NCBI GenBank assembly: GCA_023374045.1
Contig: CM041777.1
Location: forward strand, 91,692,300 to 91,756,299
DNA from: Limonium bicolor
Taxonomy: Eukaryota > Streptophyta > Magnoliopsida > Caryophyllales > Plumbaginaceae
Length of the DNA stretch: 64,000 nucleotides
Direction of reading: 5' to 3'
Under the pieces are notes generated by a model, which made no database searches, was not told the DNA's origin, and saw only the letters and a program-made list of their open reading frames with translations. A program made the position numbers and the translations under genes. Shown here piece after piece: positions 10,944-23,857 of the stretch. The first letter of the stretch is position 1. Every line of letters begins with the position of its first letter.

Positions 10944-13435
10944 GTATTATGGTTCGTCATTCATTTGGATGACTACTGAATACACTATTTTTCGAGTCTT
11001 TATGCTCCTTGAGCGTTGCTCACTCGGTGCTTCACATTATACCCACATGCTATTAAACTAACTGCTCTTCTGCAATAACAACATGGTCAATCTTTAACAT
11101 ATTTCTTGAACTTGGTTCACATAACTACCGCTCCTACAGTCTCACAATATTGAGAGGTATCCTCATTCCTAAAGCAGTGGTTCGTTCTCCACTCTATTCA
11201 CTCGTACAACATAAACTTTCATAACAAATTAAATTTACATAACACATTCAGTCTGTAGCTTATAAGCCTCCTCGCCTCGAGCTCTGCTCATTATAGGCTA
11301 TTCACATAAATTTACTTCTTTGTACACCATCATCTGGTTTGGAGGTTGTATTGGGCTCCATGACAAGGTCGTTGCATCACGCTTCCTTTCATGGGATGTC
11401 CCTTTAAGAATGTCAAATTGCCTCCTAATGACTTATGTTTAAACTGAGTGTTAGTTTCAACTCTTGTGTTGCTGTCACGATATTTCGTTCAACAATTGTT
11501 GACCCAAACAGCCTTCAAGGATTGCTCCTGGGTGTTACTAGATTATGCCATTACATCTGGCTTGTACTTGTGGGTACGTTTAGTTAACTACATCGCTTTG
11601 CTTTCTTGGTTTGTTCAATATTCCCTTCCGTGAAGATCGACATCCCCTGATAGCCTAGGTGATTATTTGAGAAATTTCATCCCGTTCATTGAACATTAAT
11701 GTGTCCATATTAGGCATCTTCCTTACCATGTATAGGCTGGGTATTCGTTCTAGCTATCATGTTTTATCCTTCGTGACTCTTAAGACATATGCTATGTCTT
11801 TACTTACTAATTCCTTAAAACGAATTCGATAATTCCTTGGTCTCGTTAATTTAACTGAGTTCTTTTACTCTCACCATTCGTGGTAATCCATTGCTCTTGC
11901 TTGACTTTTACTGCTGACGGTAGTATGGAGTCGACTACTTCCCGTGTTCCCGACTCTACTCGTATACATATGTGGGGTACCCTACTGATACATTGCTACT
12001 TACCTGACTAACTCATGAACGAGTCTGTCAGGCCCGCAAGCTCCTATCGGAGTGCGGTCGTTCCATATTTCATTTTCGTACACTCGTAGTGTATGTCACA
12101 CGCCTAAGTGAAGTATTTTGTTGTCAACTCCTCTTATATCATCTTATGATACATGCATTCAGTGCTTCCCGAACTTAATCAAGGGAAGTTTATCCACTGT
12201 TTGTATTTAGTACGGACTCATTGATATCCTTGAGTCTTAGGACTTTTCTAAGGTTGTTCGAAAGTTGTGTAACTTACCTACCATGTGGCGCTGAGGCCGG
12301 TGTAGGTTCTCTGGTTTGGCTTAAAAGAAGATCTGAAGTTTCAGAGAATTTGGGTTTAACAGAAGGTTAGAAATAAATATGGGTTTAAAAGAAAATTTGA
12401 TTTTGAAAAAGAGTTTGAAATAAACCTGTGTTTGAAAGAAAAATTCTCACGGTATTACAATGTCTGCCTATCTTAACCGAGTCTAGCTTCTTGCTGACTG
12501 TTGTATTCCCAATTACAATGGTTAGGCTGTTAAGCCCTTCCACGGTTACGACTATCTCACTCAACTTCATGGTACTTTACTAAGTACTTCGTAATTGTTA
12601 CAATTTTCCTCGAAAAACCCCGTTATAGCAGCACTTGCCATGGCAAGTGCGCCATGTTAACCGGCTATCGGTTCCACATATACCGGTTGCGGTATTGTTT
12701 TTACCCGCACCGTATTCAGTGGCCTTGTTGGCTCTCACCTTGATGCTCTAATTTGATAATCAATCTTCTGCACAACTCTTCATTGGTCTTGACATGGTAA
12801 TCATTAACTAGGGCGCTTCCCATTCTTGGAGACCCCTATTTACTTAGTATTGTATCTTCCTCATAGCCCGTTCCCACGCATTTGTCGTGGTTACCAATAC
12901 TTGCCTCTTGTTTGGGCACTACCTTGTAGTCCCTTAGTCGGTTGGCATACCGTTGGCGACATTATTTCACAGTTGTGGTCCCGTAGACACGCGTCTCGGG
13001 TTCCATTACTTCACTTCTTCCCGCTTCTATTACTTTCCTTCTTGCTGGCCAGGCTGGGCTCCTCGACTACTGGACATGTCGACCCAGGTTGCCAGAAATT
13101 TCCTTCTCCTATGCGTAGGATTCTTCATTCTCCGCTATCAAGTGCTGTTAACATCATTCACATGGGAACCGTCTCCGGGATTCCTAGTTTTTGGAATCTA
13201 CCATATGACAGGTTCTTCCTACTTACAGAAATACTTACTAATGGCCAGATCGGGTTTTCCCGAGTTATAAAACAGGGGTTGTGGATGGTGGGAAGAATAT
13301 TGTAGGTCCAGTACTCACTGGTAATTCCTAACTAGCGGGTCTCTCACGCTATCACTCAACCCTTAACCCAAAGTATTAAACTTCTTACTCGGTACTTCCT
13401 AAGCTCGGTATTTCTAGTCATCAGAGCGATACTTC
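10944..13435 (-). other. Interior of a minus-strand Tekay-type element, non-coding (LARD-like)
   Basis: This lies on the internal side of the primer site at 13436-13447, so on the minus strand it is the 5' leader and following interior. The first ~150 bases on the minus strand resemble the leader after the Tekay primer site at 36534 (shared 'ggttgagtgatag/ggttgagagatag' blocks). I could not find Gag or Pol motifs in the rest. Long open stretches such as 12826-13305 on the plus strand have no recognisable content. The interior is cut at 10943 by the Athila element. Confidence 0.55.
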
Positions 13436-13447
13436 ACTCTGATACCA
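13436..13447 (-). other. Primer-binding site (initiator tRNA-Met), minus strand
   Basis: On the minus strand reads TGGTATCAGAGT, five bases after the LTR end. It matches the site of the intact Tekay element (TGGTATCAGAGC at 36534). It fixes the orientation: 13453-17909 is the 5' LTR of a minus-strand element. Confidence 0.85.
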
Positions 13448-15431
13448 CTTTTTGTAACACCCCAACTACAGCATCAAACATAACAACAATTTGCAGCGGA
13501 AAACACAACTCGACATTTACTTAATCCTTTGGTGTTACACGCCATTAACCACCCACGTGGCTAACAAGGCTAATACTTATACATAGTATCGGTCTGATGG
13601 ACCAGATTCCCGAGCACCTACATAACTCAATACCCTTCCATTTCCAAAAATCAATACACATTACATTCCAACTGTACCGAGTATTTACAACTGATGCCGA
13701 TAACATTTTCGGTCTTACTACACCTACCATACATAGGTAATTAAACAAACTACCTATGCACAAACAACTACCCCGTCCTACTCTCGAACGACCTCCAGCT
13801 CCTTGTACCTGAAAAGGAAAAAGGGTGGCCCCCAAGGGGCTCATCACCTTTTCTGGTATGGTAATCGTGCAGCCCGCATGCTACCGGGCCACACACAACT
13901 AATTGTGGTCTAAGTATGCGGTTGATTATATTTAAATCATGCATGAAAACTATAAATACATAACACACGTGTATTTAACACACGTCCAAGCAACAAGATT
14001 TAGAACAATTTAATCATCACATCAACACTTGTTAGATCACCTTATTGTGCTCTTTAACCCTTGAGGCTTCTACCTTAATGGAGCTAACTCCTTATTAGAC
14101 GATACTTCCCCATTTAATCGAGTTATACTTAAACTCTTCTTATTATAACGTGGGGTTGATATCCGTGATCAACATACTCAACATAACAACACACATCATA
14201 TATTAAGGTATAAACAACATAACTCGGAGAGGGTCACGTGAGGACTTGTACCCCGAGATGTGAGTTAGTCATCTCCTTGGAGCCTAGAGAATCTTTCTAT
14301 TCCCATGCTAAGCTCGTTATACAATAACTTATTGTTCTACATAGAGAACGTATATTTACTTAAGATGTGTCGGATATAACATAGTTCCAAACACACCGTA
14401 CACATTTACTTTACTTAGATATTCGATCTTAATATAGAACCGATCACACTATACACATATCCCCCTAGCCCCGAACAATAATCAAGGTAGGTGAGCCAGC
14501 TATAGGCTTGTGGGTGATTATAATCCAAGAAGGGAAAACAACCAAAAACAGAGAGGGAGTTAAACAATGCAGACATCAACCCCCAAACAACACGCGTTAC
14601 CGGAACGACCGGATTCCTCACCCCTATAATACATAAATAGTTAAGAGTTCCATTATGGATCCTATCACATCCATACACCATATGGTGTTACAACTTGGTT
14701 AGACACACAAGGGAGGTAAACACACTTACACACAATAACAACACTCAACTAACGCAAGGATAGCCGTAGTTAGAACGTTCCCGTGGGTTGGGTCGTTAAA
14801 TCCGAATACCGATCTCTTATGTGGTCCTAGAGTCGGTTAGCTAATTTTTAACACTTTAGAGGTTAAATGGTATCAGAACTAAATACGCCACATAATGAAT
14901 TACTGTAAACTCATTTCATGCGATATCTTGCAAGGTGGCAAACACACAGAAAAACAAGTTGGCATACAAGCCGGTGTAATCCGGTAGAACATAGGTTGCA
15001 AGAAAACCATACCTGTCACCTTGAGGTTGGCTAGCCTAATGTGACACCCTCTTAGTCCCGGCTGCCATTTCGACTAGTTCTCGTTCCTATAATTCATTCA
15101 ATCGAACGGTTAATTACCGTTCTTACTTTCGGGTTAACTAATCACTTCACATAACTATGTTGTAAACTTTCACACTTAAACTTATACTTGTTCGACCTGT
15201 TAAAGGTCATTATAATTCACCAAACATCTCTTAAACATCCTTATAACATCAATACCTCACAACCCCCTTCATTACATGTCGTTTAATAACCTTAAACATT
15301 TACATCATCTTACTTAACTTAAACTCTTAAGTCCTTATATACTTATCTTTCTAATCACCATTACCCTCATAATGGCATACCACTAATTCCACTTAACATT
15401 CTTAAAATTTAAATAATTTTTTTTAACAAGT

Positions 15432-15625
15432 ATGGGCCGACCGACCCACCGACCGACCCAACCCCCTGGGTCGGTCCATTCCAGAAACATTCGGGTTCAC
15501 TAATTTTTGCCCGACCGACCCAAGTTCATTCCGACCGACCCAAAGCCCTCTGGGTCGGTCCATTCTAGAAACATTTCCGCCCAGTTATTACAGTCCGACC
15601 GACCCAGCCAGGGTCGGTCGACTGC
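15432..15625. repeat. Tandem inverted repeats GACCGACCCA / TGGGTCGGTC
   Basis: Three successive units of one or two copies of GACCGACCCA followed by the complement TGGGTCGGTC. Each unit ends in a conserved cca/gactnnagaaac tail. Every unit can fold into a 10-bp stem. A sister array with a matching two-sided change is at 58170-58600. Confidence 0.8.
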
Positions 15626-17375
15626 AGAAACTTCCCAAAAATTGCCCAAATTGCTCCAAACTTTTCCTCAAGTCTCCCAATGTGTTCCAACATCATTTGG
15701 CACTCTAAAACCTTCATAAAACATCCACTAAACTCATTTTCTAACTCACCTCCGAATTCCTTAAACACTTACCCAATTTCTTACTAAATCCCCTAGCACT
15801 TGAACTTAATTCCTTACACATCCAACTTGTAGTTTTACCTAAAACTTCAACTAACCAAAGGATTCCTCCACAACATTTTAACCACTCTAGAACATCCCTT
15901 TTGCATTATCATGCTCTACCTTACACAAACTCCTTAAAGTCTTTCCCACAAACTCATTTTCACTCATTCACAAGGCATCATAGCTCCTTTATTCACCAAA
16001 ATTTGCACAAGACTTAACCACATTTCCACCATGACCTTGGTGTATCTAGTAATCATCCATTAGTTCTCTAAACCTGCAAGACAATGCCCAAGACATTTTA
16101 ACACTTAAGAACACCTTAACTCACTTTTTTTCACCAATTTAAACCTTAACCATTCCTAGTACAACCTAGGTCCCCAAACTTCTTTTAAACACTTAGAACT
16201 CCTTGTTTATCAACTAAACTTTGCCATAGCCTCTCTAGTAAAACCTTACACACAAACACGTTGTTTTTCAACCTTAAACAATTCAATAACATTAATTCAC
16301 ACAAGAAATGTTCTTTACACACTACTAAACCTTAAATTACACTACATCACCATATAGTGCATAAACTGAAATTGCTTGGTGCTTAGGCCCTTAAATAACA
16401 TGGCTCTTAGGCCCTTAAATTGCATTAATCTTAAACACTGAATTTCCCACATAATAATTGCCTTTAACCTGCAAATACATACAACATCACATATGCACTT
16501 AATAACTTCCTTGTGGGTATTCACTAACTCATTTCCCTTTGGCTCTTTAGGTCAATTTATAAGGAAATTTAAGCTCATCTTCCTAAAGCACAAAGACTAG
16601 ATCAAGAGAGGTCATTTACCTCTTCTCCTCAAGATTTCTCACTTGTTTTCTCTTGTTCTTTCTTGATTGAAAATCGGCAAGGAGCTTTTATCACTTGTCA
16701 ATCTTCTAAACAATACACATATAAGGGTAATGAGCATTAAGCTTCATACTTAAACTCATATATAAACCCTAGATTTACATAAGTGTTTTAAACACTAAAA
16801 TTGGTGTTTACCTTTGATTTGAATGAGAATTTGATTAAGTAGCAAGGGAGGACTCCACCTAGCCCTTTGAAGTTTGAAATGGAGCTAACAAAATAGCAAG
16901 AGGATGCACCATTAAGGGTGATTCTCGGCCATGAACAAAAATGAGTGAAACCATAGATTTTCTTTGGTTTTCCTTACCCCGAAGCAAAGGAGCACAATGA
17001 GGTGTAAAAAGATGAGTTCTTGTTCCTTCAGTGGTGAATCTCCATGGCACTGAAATGGAGCTTTTGAAAAGACAAAATTGAAGAGCTTGCTCTAACTAGA
17101 AGAATGGTGGTCTTGGAATTAATTTTGGAGCATGGAGCTAGGGGTTATAAGGGATTGAAGAGGGAGAATGGTACTAGTGCTGTAGCAAAAACGATGGAGA
17201 AGAGAGGATGGAGGTTAGAGACGGTGGGAACCAAAGAGAAAGAAGAGAATGAGGTGAGAGGTCTTAAGTTGGAAGATATTTATGCATAAAGGTGACTTCC
17301 TTTACTTACTTTTCCTTTTCTTCCCTTTAATTAACTAACTAAGTAGGATGACTCACAACTTAGAAAACCGGCCCC

Positions 17376-17388
17376 CTTTATATAATAG
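17376..17388 (-). promoter_or_regulatory. Candidate TATA box of the minus-strand LTR
   Basis: Minus strand reads CTATTATATAAAGGG, a good TATA context about 520 bp inside the LTR from its U3 end. Assignment rests on motif and position only. Confidence 0.4.
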
Positions 17389-17909
17389 GGTTTTCATGGC
17401 CTTTGTTGACCAATTAAACAACTTATGTTGACTTATGACTTAAACTAGCACTATTTAAGCACTATTCACAAATTAGTGCACATAATTGTGAAAGTTTTGA
17501 TTTCCCATTGATTTAGACCTCCTAATGTGATACTAAGTAGTACACATGTTGATTTAAGAGTAATGATGGACATTTAGCCACTCAAAACCCATTTCCAAGA
17601 CAATTTTTCAAAAATGTGCTTTAAGACTCCTTAAAGCACAATTTATGTTTTAACTTGTTTTTGAGCTTGGTTTTCTTTGGTAATTGATTTAACATGTTCA
17701 TTAACATGTAAATGAAGTCTTGGTAATCCCTTTGAGTCCTAACCAATGTTATCCCAAGCTTAGAGCATGTTTTTGCTCAGATTGTCTTTATGGTACTTTA
17801 TTGTGTTTTCTATGGTTTAAATTGTTTACTAACGTTTCTAAGGCACTTTTTAGCCTTGACATACCATAGTATATCATTTAAACAATATATCAAGGTTTGG
17901 GGTATTTCA

Positions 17910-19039
17910 ATACTGTATAGGCCTACCCACCTGTACAACGATCAACTACCTGACCGTCCTATGATGTAGCTACCCGATTCCTCTCCGGCCAAGTTGTTTG
18001 ACTAGACCCTTTCGACACCTGACTTTTAGCCGAGGGTTACAACCGTCTAGTCATAATTATATACTTTGTAGTCATACCACAGTATGATCTAATAATGTCG
18101 CCCATAGAGTGAAATTCACCTCCTCTCCACTACTAACTAAAAGTATCGACAATAAAAGTTTAGCATTATTTTCTAAAAATTGAGTAGAATAAATCCTATT
18201 CTGTAGGACAATAAAAAACACACGTAAATAACTAAACATACTATTAAATAGGAAAGAGGAAAAAAGTAAACGTTAATATACTAGAAGTTACTAGTTTTTA
18301 AATTTAGTAAGTGTTTTTATTTTTTTATTAAGTCCTTTAGATTGAACCACCTCGTTTTTAAAGTTTTTAGTTATCCAATATGACAAGCCTTTTTAAAATG
18401 TATTTGTACTATTATTTTTATCCACATTCAAATTTATGAAAGGGAATAATTTGGTAATATATATTATTATTATAACAAATGCTATTTTCAAAATATTAAA
18501 TACTAATATATATATATATAATAAATGCTTGGAAATAAAATAATTATAAATATAGAATTTAAATACATACAAAATTTATCTTATAAGTACATTACATTTC
18601 CCACTGCAAAGAAACAATGAGAAGGATCAAGATAATTTAAAAGCAGCTCATGAGATGGAGATAGGCAACATCAAAAGCCAGAGTATGATCATCATAGTGG
18701 CCTAAGGGAAATGCAATGTTTATGCATATATTTATTTGATAATTGATCAAGCATCCACACGCATTGTGTGGAAACAATGGTACGCTGAAAAACATTAGCA
18801 GAAAAGAGGAATCAATTAACAATTTGTTGCCTATTCTGAGTCAAAAAAATGTAGTACCAGATCTTATCAAAAACCGTTTGAACTACAATAATTTAAGCAC
18901 TAGAGCACTACATCTGTCATTACATCTCTCTCTGCACGTACATCAATTGGAAAAAATACATTTGATCAGCAATATCAATCAGTAAGCAGCACTAACAACA
19001 ACATTCTCACCATCCACGTGGTAGAGGAAAAACCACTCC
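17910..19039. other. Flanking host DNA downstream of the polygalacturonase relic
   Basis: AT-rich, non-coding. Low-complexity (ta)n near 18510-18525. I see no gene or transposon end here apart from the presumed target duplication at 17910. Confidence 0.5.
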
Positions 19040-19626
19040 TAGTGATGAGTAATTCAAGACATGGCAGTGGATAAACGTCGGTTATACTTGAAATATGCTC
19101 ACAGTGCCACTTCGCTTTCGCAGGCAACCTAAGAAAACTCAAGTTCATCATGCAAATCCCTCGTAAGGGAAATCTTCGATATCGAGCAAATCTGGCGCTT
19201 TGGTCAAGTTAACACTCATGACGTTAGTGATAACAAGTTAACAACTCCACTCACTCTTGGAACAACTTTCAGGTCCCATTCATCATCCGGATGGTCATTG
19301 GCTCCCCTGCTGAACTTGATGGGTATCTTCACCCTTTACAGTCTCAGGCACCGCCTCTGCCTCAATCAGTTTTCATTTGGATTTTGGCAACTGAATCACG
19401 GATGTATACATCTTCTGTGGCTAAGTTTGTACTCCACCTGACATCTCGCTGCCAATCCTATGCCAGAGCATGTTGGAGGTGTGCTGGAGACACGTCTAAC
19501 TATGATGTTTATGCTTGGACACGCCAATTTGATGCCATATTGGTCCCAACCACTTTTTGTGGCCACCAAATCATCCCCGCTCTCTATGTAGCAATCTTTA
19601 ATGCATACCTCTGTGCTTGAATCTGC
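19040..19626 (-). pseudogene. Polygalacturonase (GH28) relic, 3' exon
   Basis: The minus strand reads from a splice acceptor (tcatgcag at 19627-19634) into DSSTEVCIKDCYIESGDD, then LVATKSGWDQYG, RRVSSTPPTCSGIG, GSEMSGG, ATEDVYIRDSVAKI, PDDEWDLKVVPR, and a C-terminal WHCEHISSITDVYPLPCLEL. This is the order of a plant 'probable polygalacturonase', a GH28 pectin hydrolase of the cell wall. The SGDD motif is kept. The GSE motif is reached only after a one-base frameshift. The RIK region is degraded to KIQMKT and is followed by an in-frame TGA near 19366. More frameshifts occur near 19430, 19225 and 19155. The gene continues upstream at 19723-19793 and, beyond the 41-kb insertion, at 61311-61983. 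Confidence 0.85.
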
Positions 19627-19722
19627 ATGAGGAAGGTTAGTGCTAAATTAAGAACAGAGATCTCGTAGTAAATAGAATAGCTTGTATCTACGCATGCGAA
19701 GAAGAAAAGAGTAGTTATTTAC

Positions 19723-19793
19723 CAACATTAATGTCATGTGTGTTTGGAGCAGTAAGTGGATCTAGTATAGTCATGATCTTAATCAAATCATTG
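19723..19793 (-). pseudogene. Polygalacturonase relic, 71-bp internal exon
   Basis: Bounded on the minus strand by an acceptor (taatttcag) and a donor (G|gtaaat). It encodes NDLIKIMTILDPLTAPNTHD and INV. This matches the GH28 segment that ends in the S/APNTDG motif, but here the catalytic-site Asp of NTD reads His. Phases fit: the exon supplies the last base of a Ser codon begun at 61311 and the first base of the Asp codon completed at 19626. It lies about 120 bases from the LTR insertion point at 19920. Confidence 0.85.
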
Positions 19794-19915
19794 CTGAAAT
19801 TATGACAAATGGCAAAGAAAAAAAAATATATTCAGTTATCAGATATACAACATCAAAGAAAAGTGCGCGCAAGTTAGTTCTACTCAACTTCATAATCTGG
19901 ACACAGATCTAAAGT

Positions 19916-19920
19916 AGAGT
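19916..19920. other. Target-site duplication agagt (left copy)
   Basis: Matches agagt at 60894-60898. It marks the insertion of the outer solo LTR in the polygalacturonase intron. Confidence 0.75.
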
Positions 19921-19929
19921 TGTAACACC

Positions 19930-19932
19930 CCT
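19930..19932. other. CACTA target-site duplication cct (left)
   Basis: The 3-bp cct is repeated at 29476-29478, the standard duplication length for CACTA elements. Confidence 0.85.
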
Positions 19933-20078
19933 CACTAGTAGAAAAATACCCTACCGCAGCGGTTGTTAGGTACCTATGGCAGCGGTTGTTGAAGGAACCA
20001 CTGCATTAGGGTCTCTCCAGAATTTATTAGACAGGGCCTATTGCAGCGGTTGTTATTAAGAACCGCTGCAATAGGATT
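19933..20078. repeat. CACTA left TIR and subterminal repeats
   Basis: TIR CACTAGTAGAAAAAT, then CAGCGGTTGTT at about 19957, 19980 and 20044, and inverted copies AACCACTGC and AACCGCTGC at about 19999 and 20060. In En/Spm such repeats are bound by TNPA; here that role is inferred. Confidence 0.85.
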
Positions 20079-20396
20079 TTTTTTTTCCATTCCACCCTAC
20101 AATTGTACCAAACACACCCAAGATTCAATCAAACCAGTTAACATATAACAATAAACAATGCCACCACAGTGGGGCAGTAGATCAACCATTTCGCCATTTA
20201 AATGGCCACCAAACCCATCTTCAGCCAATAATCCACTTACACTTACAAATTTAAGCACTTAATCAAATATCAACAAAATCTTTACACAAACCACAATTGT
20301 TTCATGAGAATTTCAAAACATCATACTCAATCCTACCAAACACTAAAAGCACCTATGTTAACGGTCATGTATTCTGCCCATCCTCGAGCACCTCGG
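20079..20396. other. CACTA 3' untranslated stretch
   Basis: AT-rich DNA between the left subterminal repeats and the stop of the Ulp1-like gene. No feature seen beyond presumed 3' UTR. Confidence 0.4.
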
Positions 20397-23300
20397 TTAT
20401 ATGTCCTTCATCGTATCTTCTACCAACTCTTCATAAACCTTAAAATTAACAAAAAAAGAATATGATTAGTTGCTAAAATACTTTGAGTTTAAGAATCAAT
20501 GTTAAAAATTATCTACAAAACCAAAATATTTCGAGAATGCTACTTACCTTGTCTAGAGACTTCTCTGGCAAGAGGCTCGGTCCCGCTACCAAGTCACTCA
20601 TAAACCGCATGACATAGTAGCCACATTCTGAACCTCCCGGCTGTTGTGGACACTGCACATTCATATACGTACATATTCAAAATCGATTTAACACATAAAT
20701 TATAATACTGTTCCTATTTCAAAACTAATGAACATATTACATAAATTATAGTACACCTTGAAAGGCACTAGAATTCATACACACAGATAAAGTAAATGTT
20801 ATCAACCGGATGATTAAGAAATAACTAAAAATTGATAATTAATCAAGTTAAGTAAATTCATCACCTCATCAACATGTTATATATAACTGGCTTCTTGGGA
20901 CGCCGAGATGCTGAGTCAAGCTGCAGGACTCTTGGGCTTTTTAGACATAGAACGAGCAAAGACCAGTGTCGGTGTTCATAGATTACAATACAAGCAGAAC
21001 TTAATTCAATCAATTACATAATACAAATGTCATAATTTCTAAACTAACTTAACATTTGATAAAATTCTTACCCTTGATGTAGTGGTAGCATTATGTAAGA
21101 TTTATCAGCAGGTGCACACGCATACATCACAGTCGACAAGTACTGGACCAAAGCTTGGGGGTCAGATCCCATATTAGCTTCAGAACAGTAGTCAGGGCAT
21201 AAGAACCCGAAACTACTATTCTCATGTACTTGGACCGCCTTGTCATCAACAAACCTGCACAATATAAAGAAACCAATATTAGTTATTTAAGTTTCAAATA
21301 TATACAGAGTAAAATGTGTACAAGGTATGCTAGTTGCTCACATGCAAGCCGATTTGAGAATCGACGCACTCAACCAATCCTTCGTGAACAACTCCACAAA
21401 ATCACTAAGATAGATTTCAAAACTCTGAGCGCCTTCATAGTAAAAAAGATCCGGTCTTGGTTCCATTGTAACAGAATCTCTTGCTGGCAGCGTCATCAAC
21501 AGTGTGAAGTGCAATAGTTTCAGCTTGCGGGGTAAGACATTCAGAACCGCCGGTTCTAGCAAATTCGATCTCATCACAACTCTAGTCGCGGATGCCATCG
21601 AAGGATTAGCTGGTGCAACAACAACTCTCTTTCCTTTTTCCTTATCAGAATTTGATTGAATGTGTTCCTAATATATTAATTTAATAAGTATATGTTTCTA
21701 CTATAGGATATGTTAACGAATAAGTTTTTTCATGCGCTTACCTGCTGCTCCCCAAGCTTAATTAATCTAATGGACCACTGTATTGTCATGGATTCAGCTT
21801 GACGAAGGGTGGATATGTCTGCACTGGGCACCGGTATCTGATAATCCGCGTACGCAAGCGCGTAACCATCAACTAGCACCCGAACATGGTACTCTCGGAG
21901 CGCTGCATTCCTCACGGTGTCATCAGGAGAAGACTTGAAAAGTTTTCCCCACCCTACTTCAACTTTGTCACCGCCAATCACTTGCAACAATGTGCAGTCA
22001 ATCGGTTTCTAAATTTACAAAATTAAAGATTTTAGATGCACATAAACAAGTGTATAATTTGTTTTTTTTTTGTATTTGTAGTTATCATGTTGTTCTAACC
22101 TTGAGAGATGAATATGGAAATGGGTTGACGGAGTGAACACTACTGGGAGGCACTGGTGCGGGCTCAGATGCTTGTGCCTGATCTGGCGGTCTAGAAACCT
22201 CCCGACTCATCCTCTCAGATCGCATCATCTCCATAGCCTGAGCGATTTGCTGCTGAAATTCACTTCGTAGTCGCTGCTCGAGCTCCGCATTCTGGCGTAA
22301 GTGCTCCTCATATGTAATGCTCCCTCCTGTACCGTGTCTGGACCCAGGATTACCGAAGGCTTGGCGTATACCGACATGACCACCAAAGCCTACTGCATGA
22401 CCCGGATGATCCTTCTTCCCGAGAGCGCAGGAAAGTGGATCATCCTGCCTAACGGGCTGCCAAGTGCCCTGGGTGATTTGGGAGCTTAACTGTTCCTGTT
22501 ATGGATTTTAACGATTCAATAAGGATACTTTTGTTTCATGTAACTGCTATTGTTACTCTATAAATATAATAAACATTTTTTAAACTAAAAATCACTTACC
22601 ATTTGGTTGATGACTTCTCTCATGGCGTCATCATATTGAGTAGGTGCCGCTGGATCTGAAGGTTTCTTCCGTCGACTTAAGTCCCAAACCTTCATCCTTC
22701 TTTCGCTGTCATTCGATTCAGCTGACAACAACCCCTTTTTCTCCCACTCCAGCACACGCTGAGCAATACTTGTACTCCGCAAGTGATGGGGGTAACGATT
22801 TTTTTTGGCATTTTGTTGTTGTTTCTCACGTATAGCCTACATATATGTATGAAAAGACAAATTATTCAAATAATATATGAAAAAGACAAATTAACCAAAT
22901 GAACTCTAAGGACACTTTAAATATTTATCATACAAAAGAACAACTACTAGTGTGAAACTCACCTTAAACTCAGGGGTCAAACGCTTCTCAACAAACTCCT
23001 TCAACTGCGCTACAGTAATACCATCGTATTTTTGTCACGGTGGTCTCCGATCATCCACATCTTCACCTGTTGCTTCCTCTATTTCTGCGGGCTCCTCACA
23101 GTAAATGTACTGCCTCGTGAGCAGAGATCTGAAGTCTTTAAACTGTGTGGCAATCCCCTTCATCACATCGGCCTTCATAGAAGGATCTATACTGAATCGG
23201 GACTATATGCAAAAAAAGGATTAGTGTAAAATAGTAACTACATTAATCTTAAAACAAACTATAAACATCAACGAATACCTGAAGACGCTCAAACATCTGC

Positions 23301-23715
23301 TACTTCAACGCCTGAGGCACTTGCTTCCAATGGTGGTTTATATTGAAATATGAACTCACCAAATGCCTAGCTAGAGCAGTGAAATCACTTTTCCATTACC
23401 CTACGGGCTGATTCAACTCATTGAACGCCAAAGGCTTGGTCGGGGGCCTCTATTTGCTTTCAACCCACGGGTAACCCCTCGTTTTTTGGGTTTCTTGAGA
23501 GGCGGAGGAGCAACTTGTATCTCTTGTGCTTCCTGTGAAGGCCCAGCTGCCTCAGTCTGCTGTGCTGGGATGTCTGCTGTCTTTGATTTCTTTTTACCAC
23601 CTCGTGTGGTGCGTTTTGCCGGTCTACTCTGCTGGGGCTGAATTTCCCCAGTCGTGAGCAGCTGTCCTATAGGATCGTCAATCGGATGATCATCCACTGA
23701 TGAAAAAAAACACAA
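20397..23715 (-). pseudogene. CACTA second gene with C-terminal Ulp1-like (C48) protease; exons separated by introns, integrity unproven
   Basis: Exon pieces on the minus strand are 23413-23715 (basic, Pro/Gln-rich, with GGKKKSK), 22585-22782 (charged coiled segment), 21730-21990, 21338-21598, 21068-21262 (ending SYIMLPLHQG before a gtaag donor), about 20890-20960, 20548-20652 and 20397-20438 (ends EELVEDTMKDI, stop). The last exons make a Peptidase_C48 fold with all three catalytic positions: His in RHWSLLVL, Asp in LQLDSASRR, Cys in PGGSECGYYVMRFM. Ulp1-type domains are known in several plant CACTA families; the role in transposition is unclear. The middle part (21700-22500) resembles the TNPA/Transposase_24 type. 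Some junctions do not resolve cleanly, so I cannot prove it intact. Confidence 0.7.
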
Positions 23716-23857
23716 ACATTAGATCAATATTCATGGAACGATGTATAATTGCAAAAATAAACATAAATAATTAATTTTGATAACATTGTAACAACAATAA
23801 TACGAATTATATAATGTAATTTCAACCAATGGTGTTACCTAGACATAGTAACATATA

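Larger units (their letters stand above)
13453..17909 (-). repeat. Tekay-type 5' LTR, minus strand (4.5 kb)
   Basis: Plus-strand ends are TGTAACACCCC (13453) and GGGGTATTTCA (17909), the reverse complement of the TGAAATACCCC...GGGGTGTTACA pattern of the plus-strand Tekay element. It shares the 'gtctgatggacc' and 'acccacgtggctaacaaggct' blocks with the solo LTR at 56412. The next five bases (atact, 17910-17914) should be the target duplication. The partner LTR is outside the window. No protein-coding content. Confidence 0.8.

Noticed and set aside
10944..10948. gtatt as proven target duplication of the Athila element
   Set aside because: The left partner is not in the window. The gtatt inside GGGGTATTTCA at 933 is the end of another LTR and is coincidental.
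12826..13305. 159-codon plus-strand open frame
   Set aside because: No domain or composition of a real protein. It lies on the antisense strand of a retroelement interior, next to a minus-strand primer site.
19291..19620. 109-codon plus-strand open frame
   Set aside because: Antisense of the polygalacturonase exon, which explains the sequence on the other strand.
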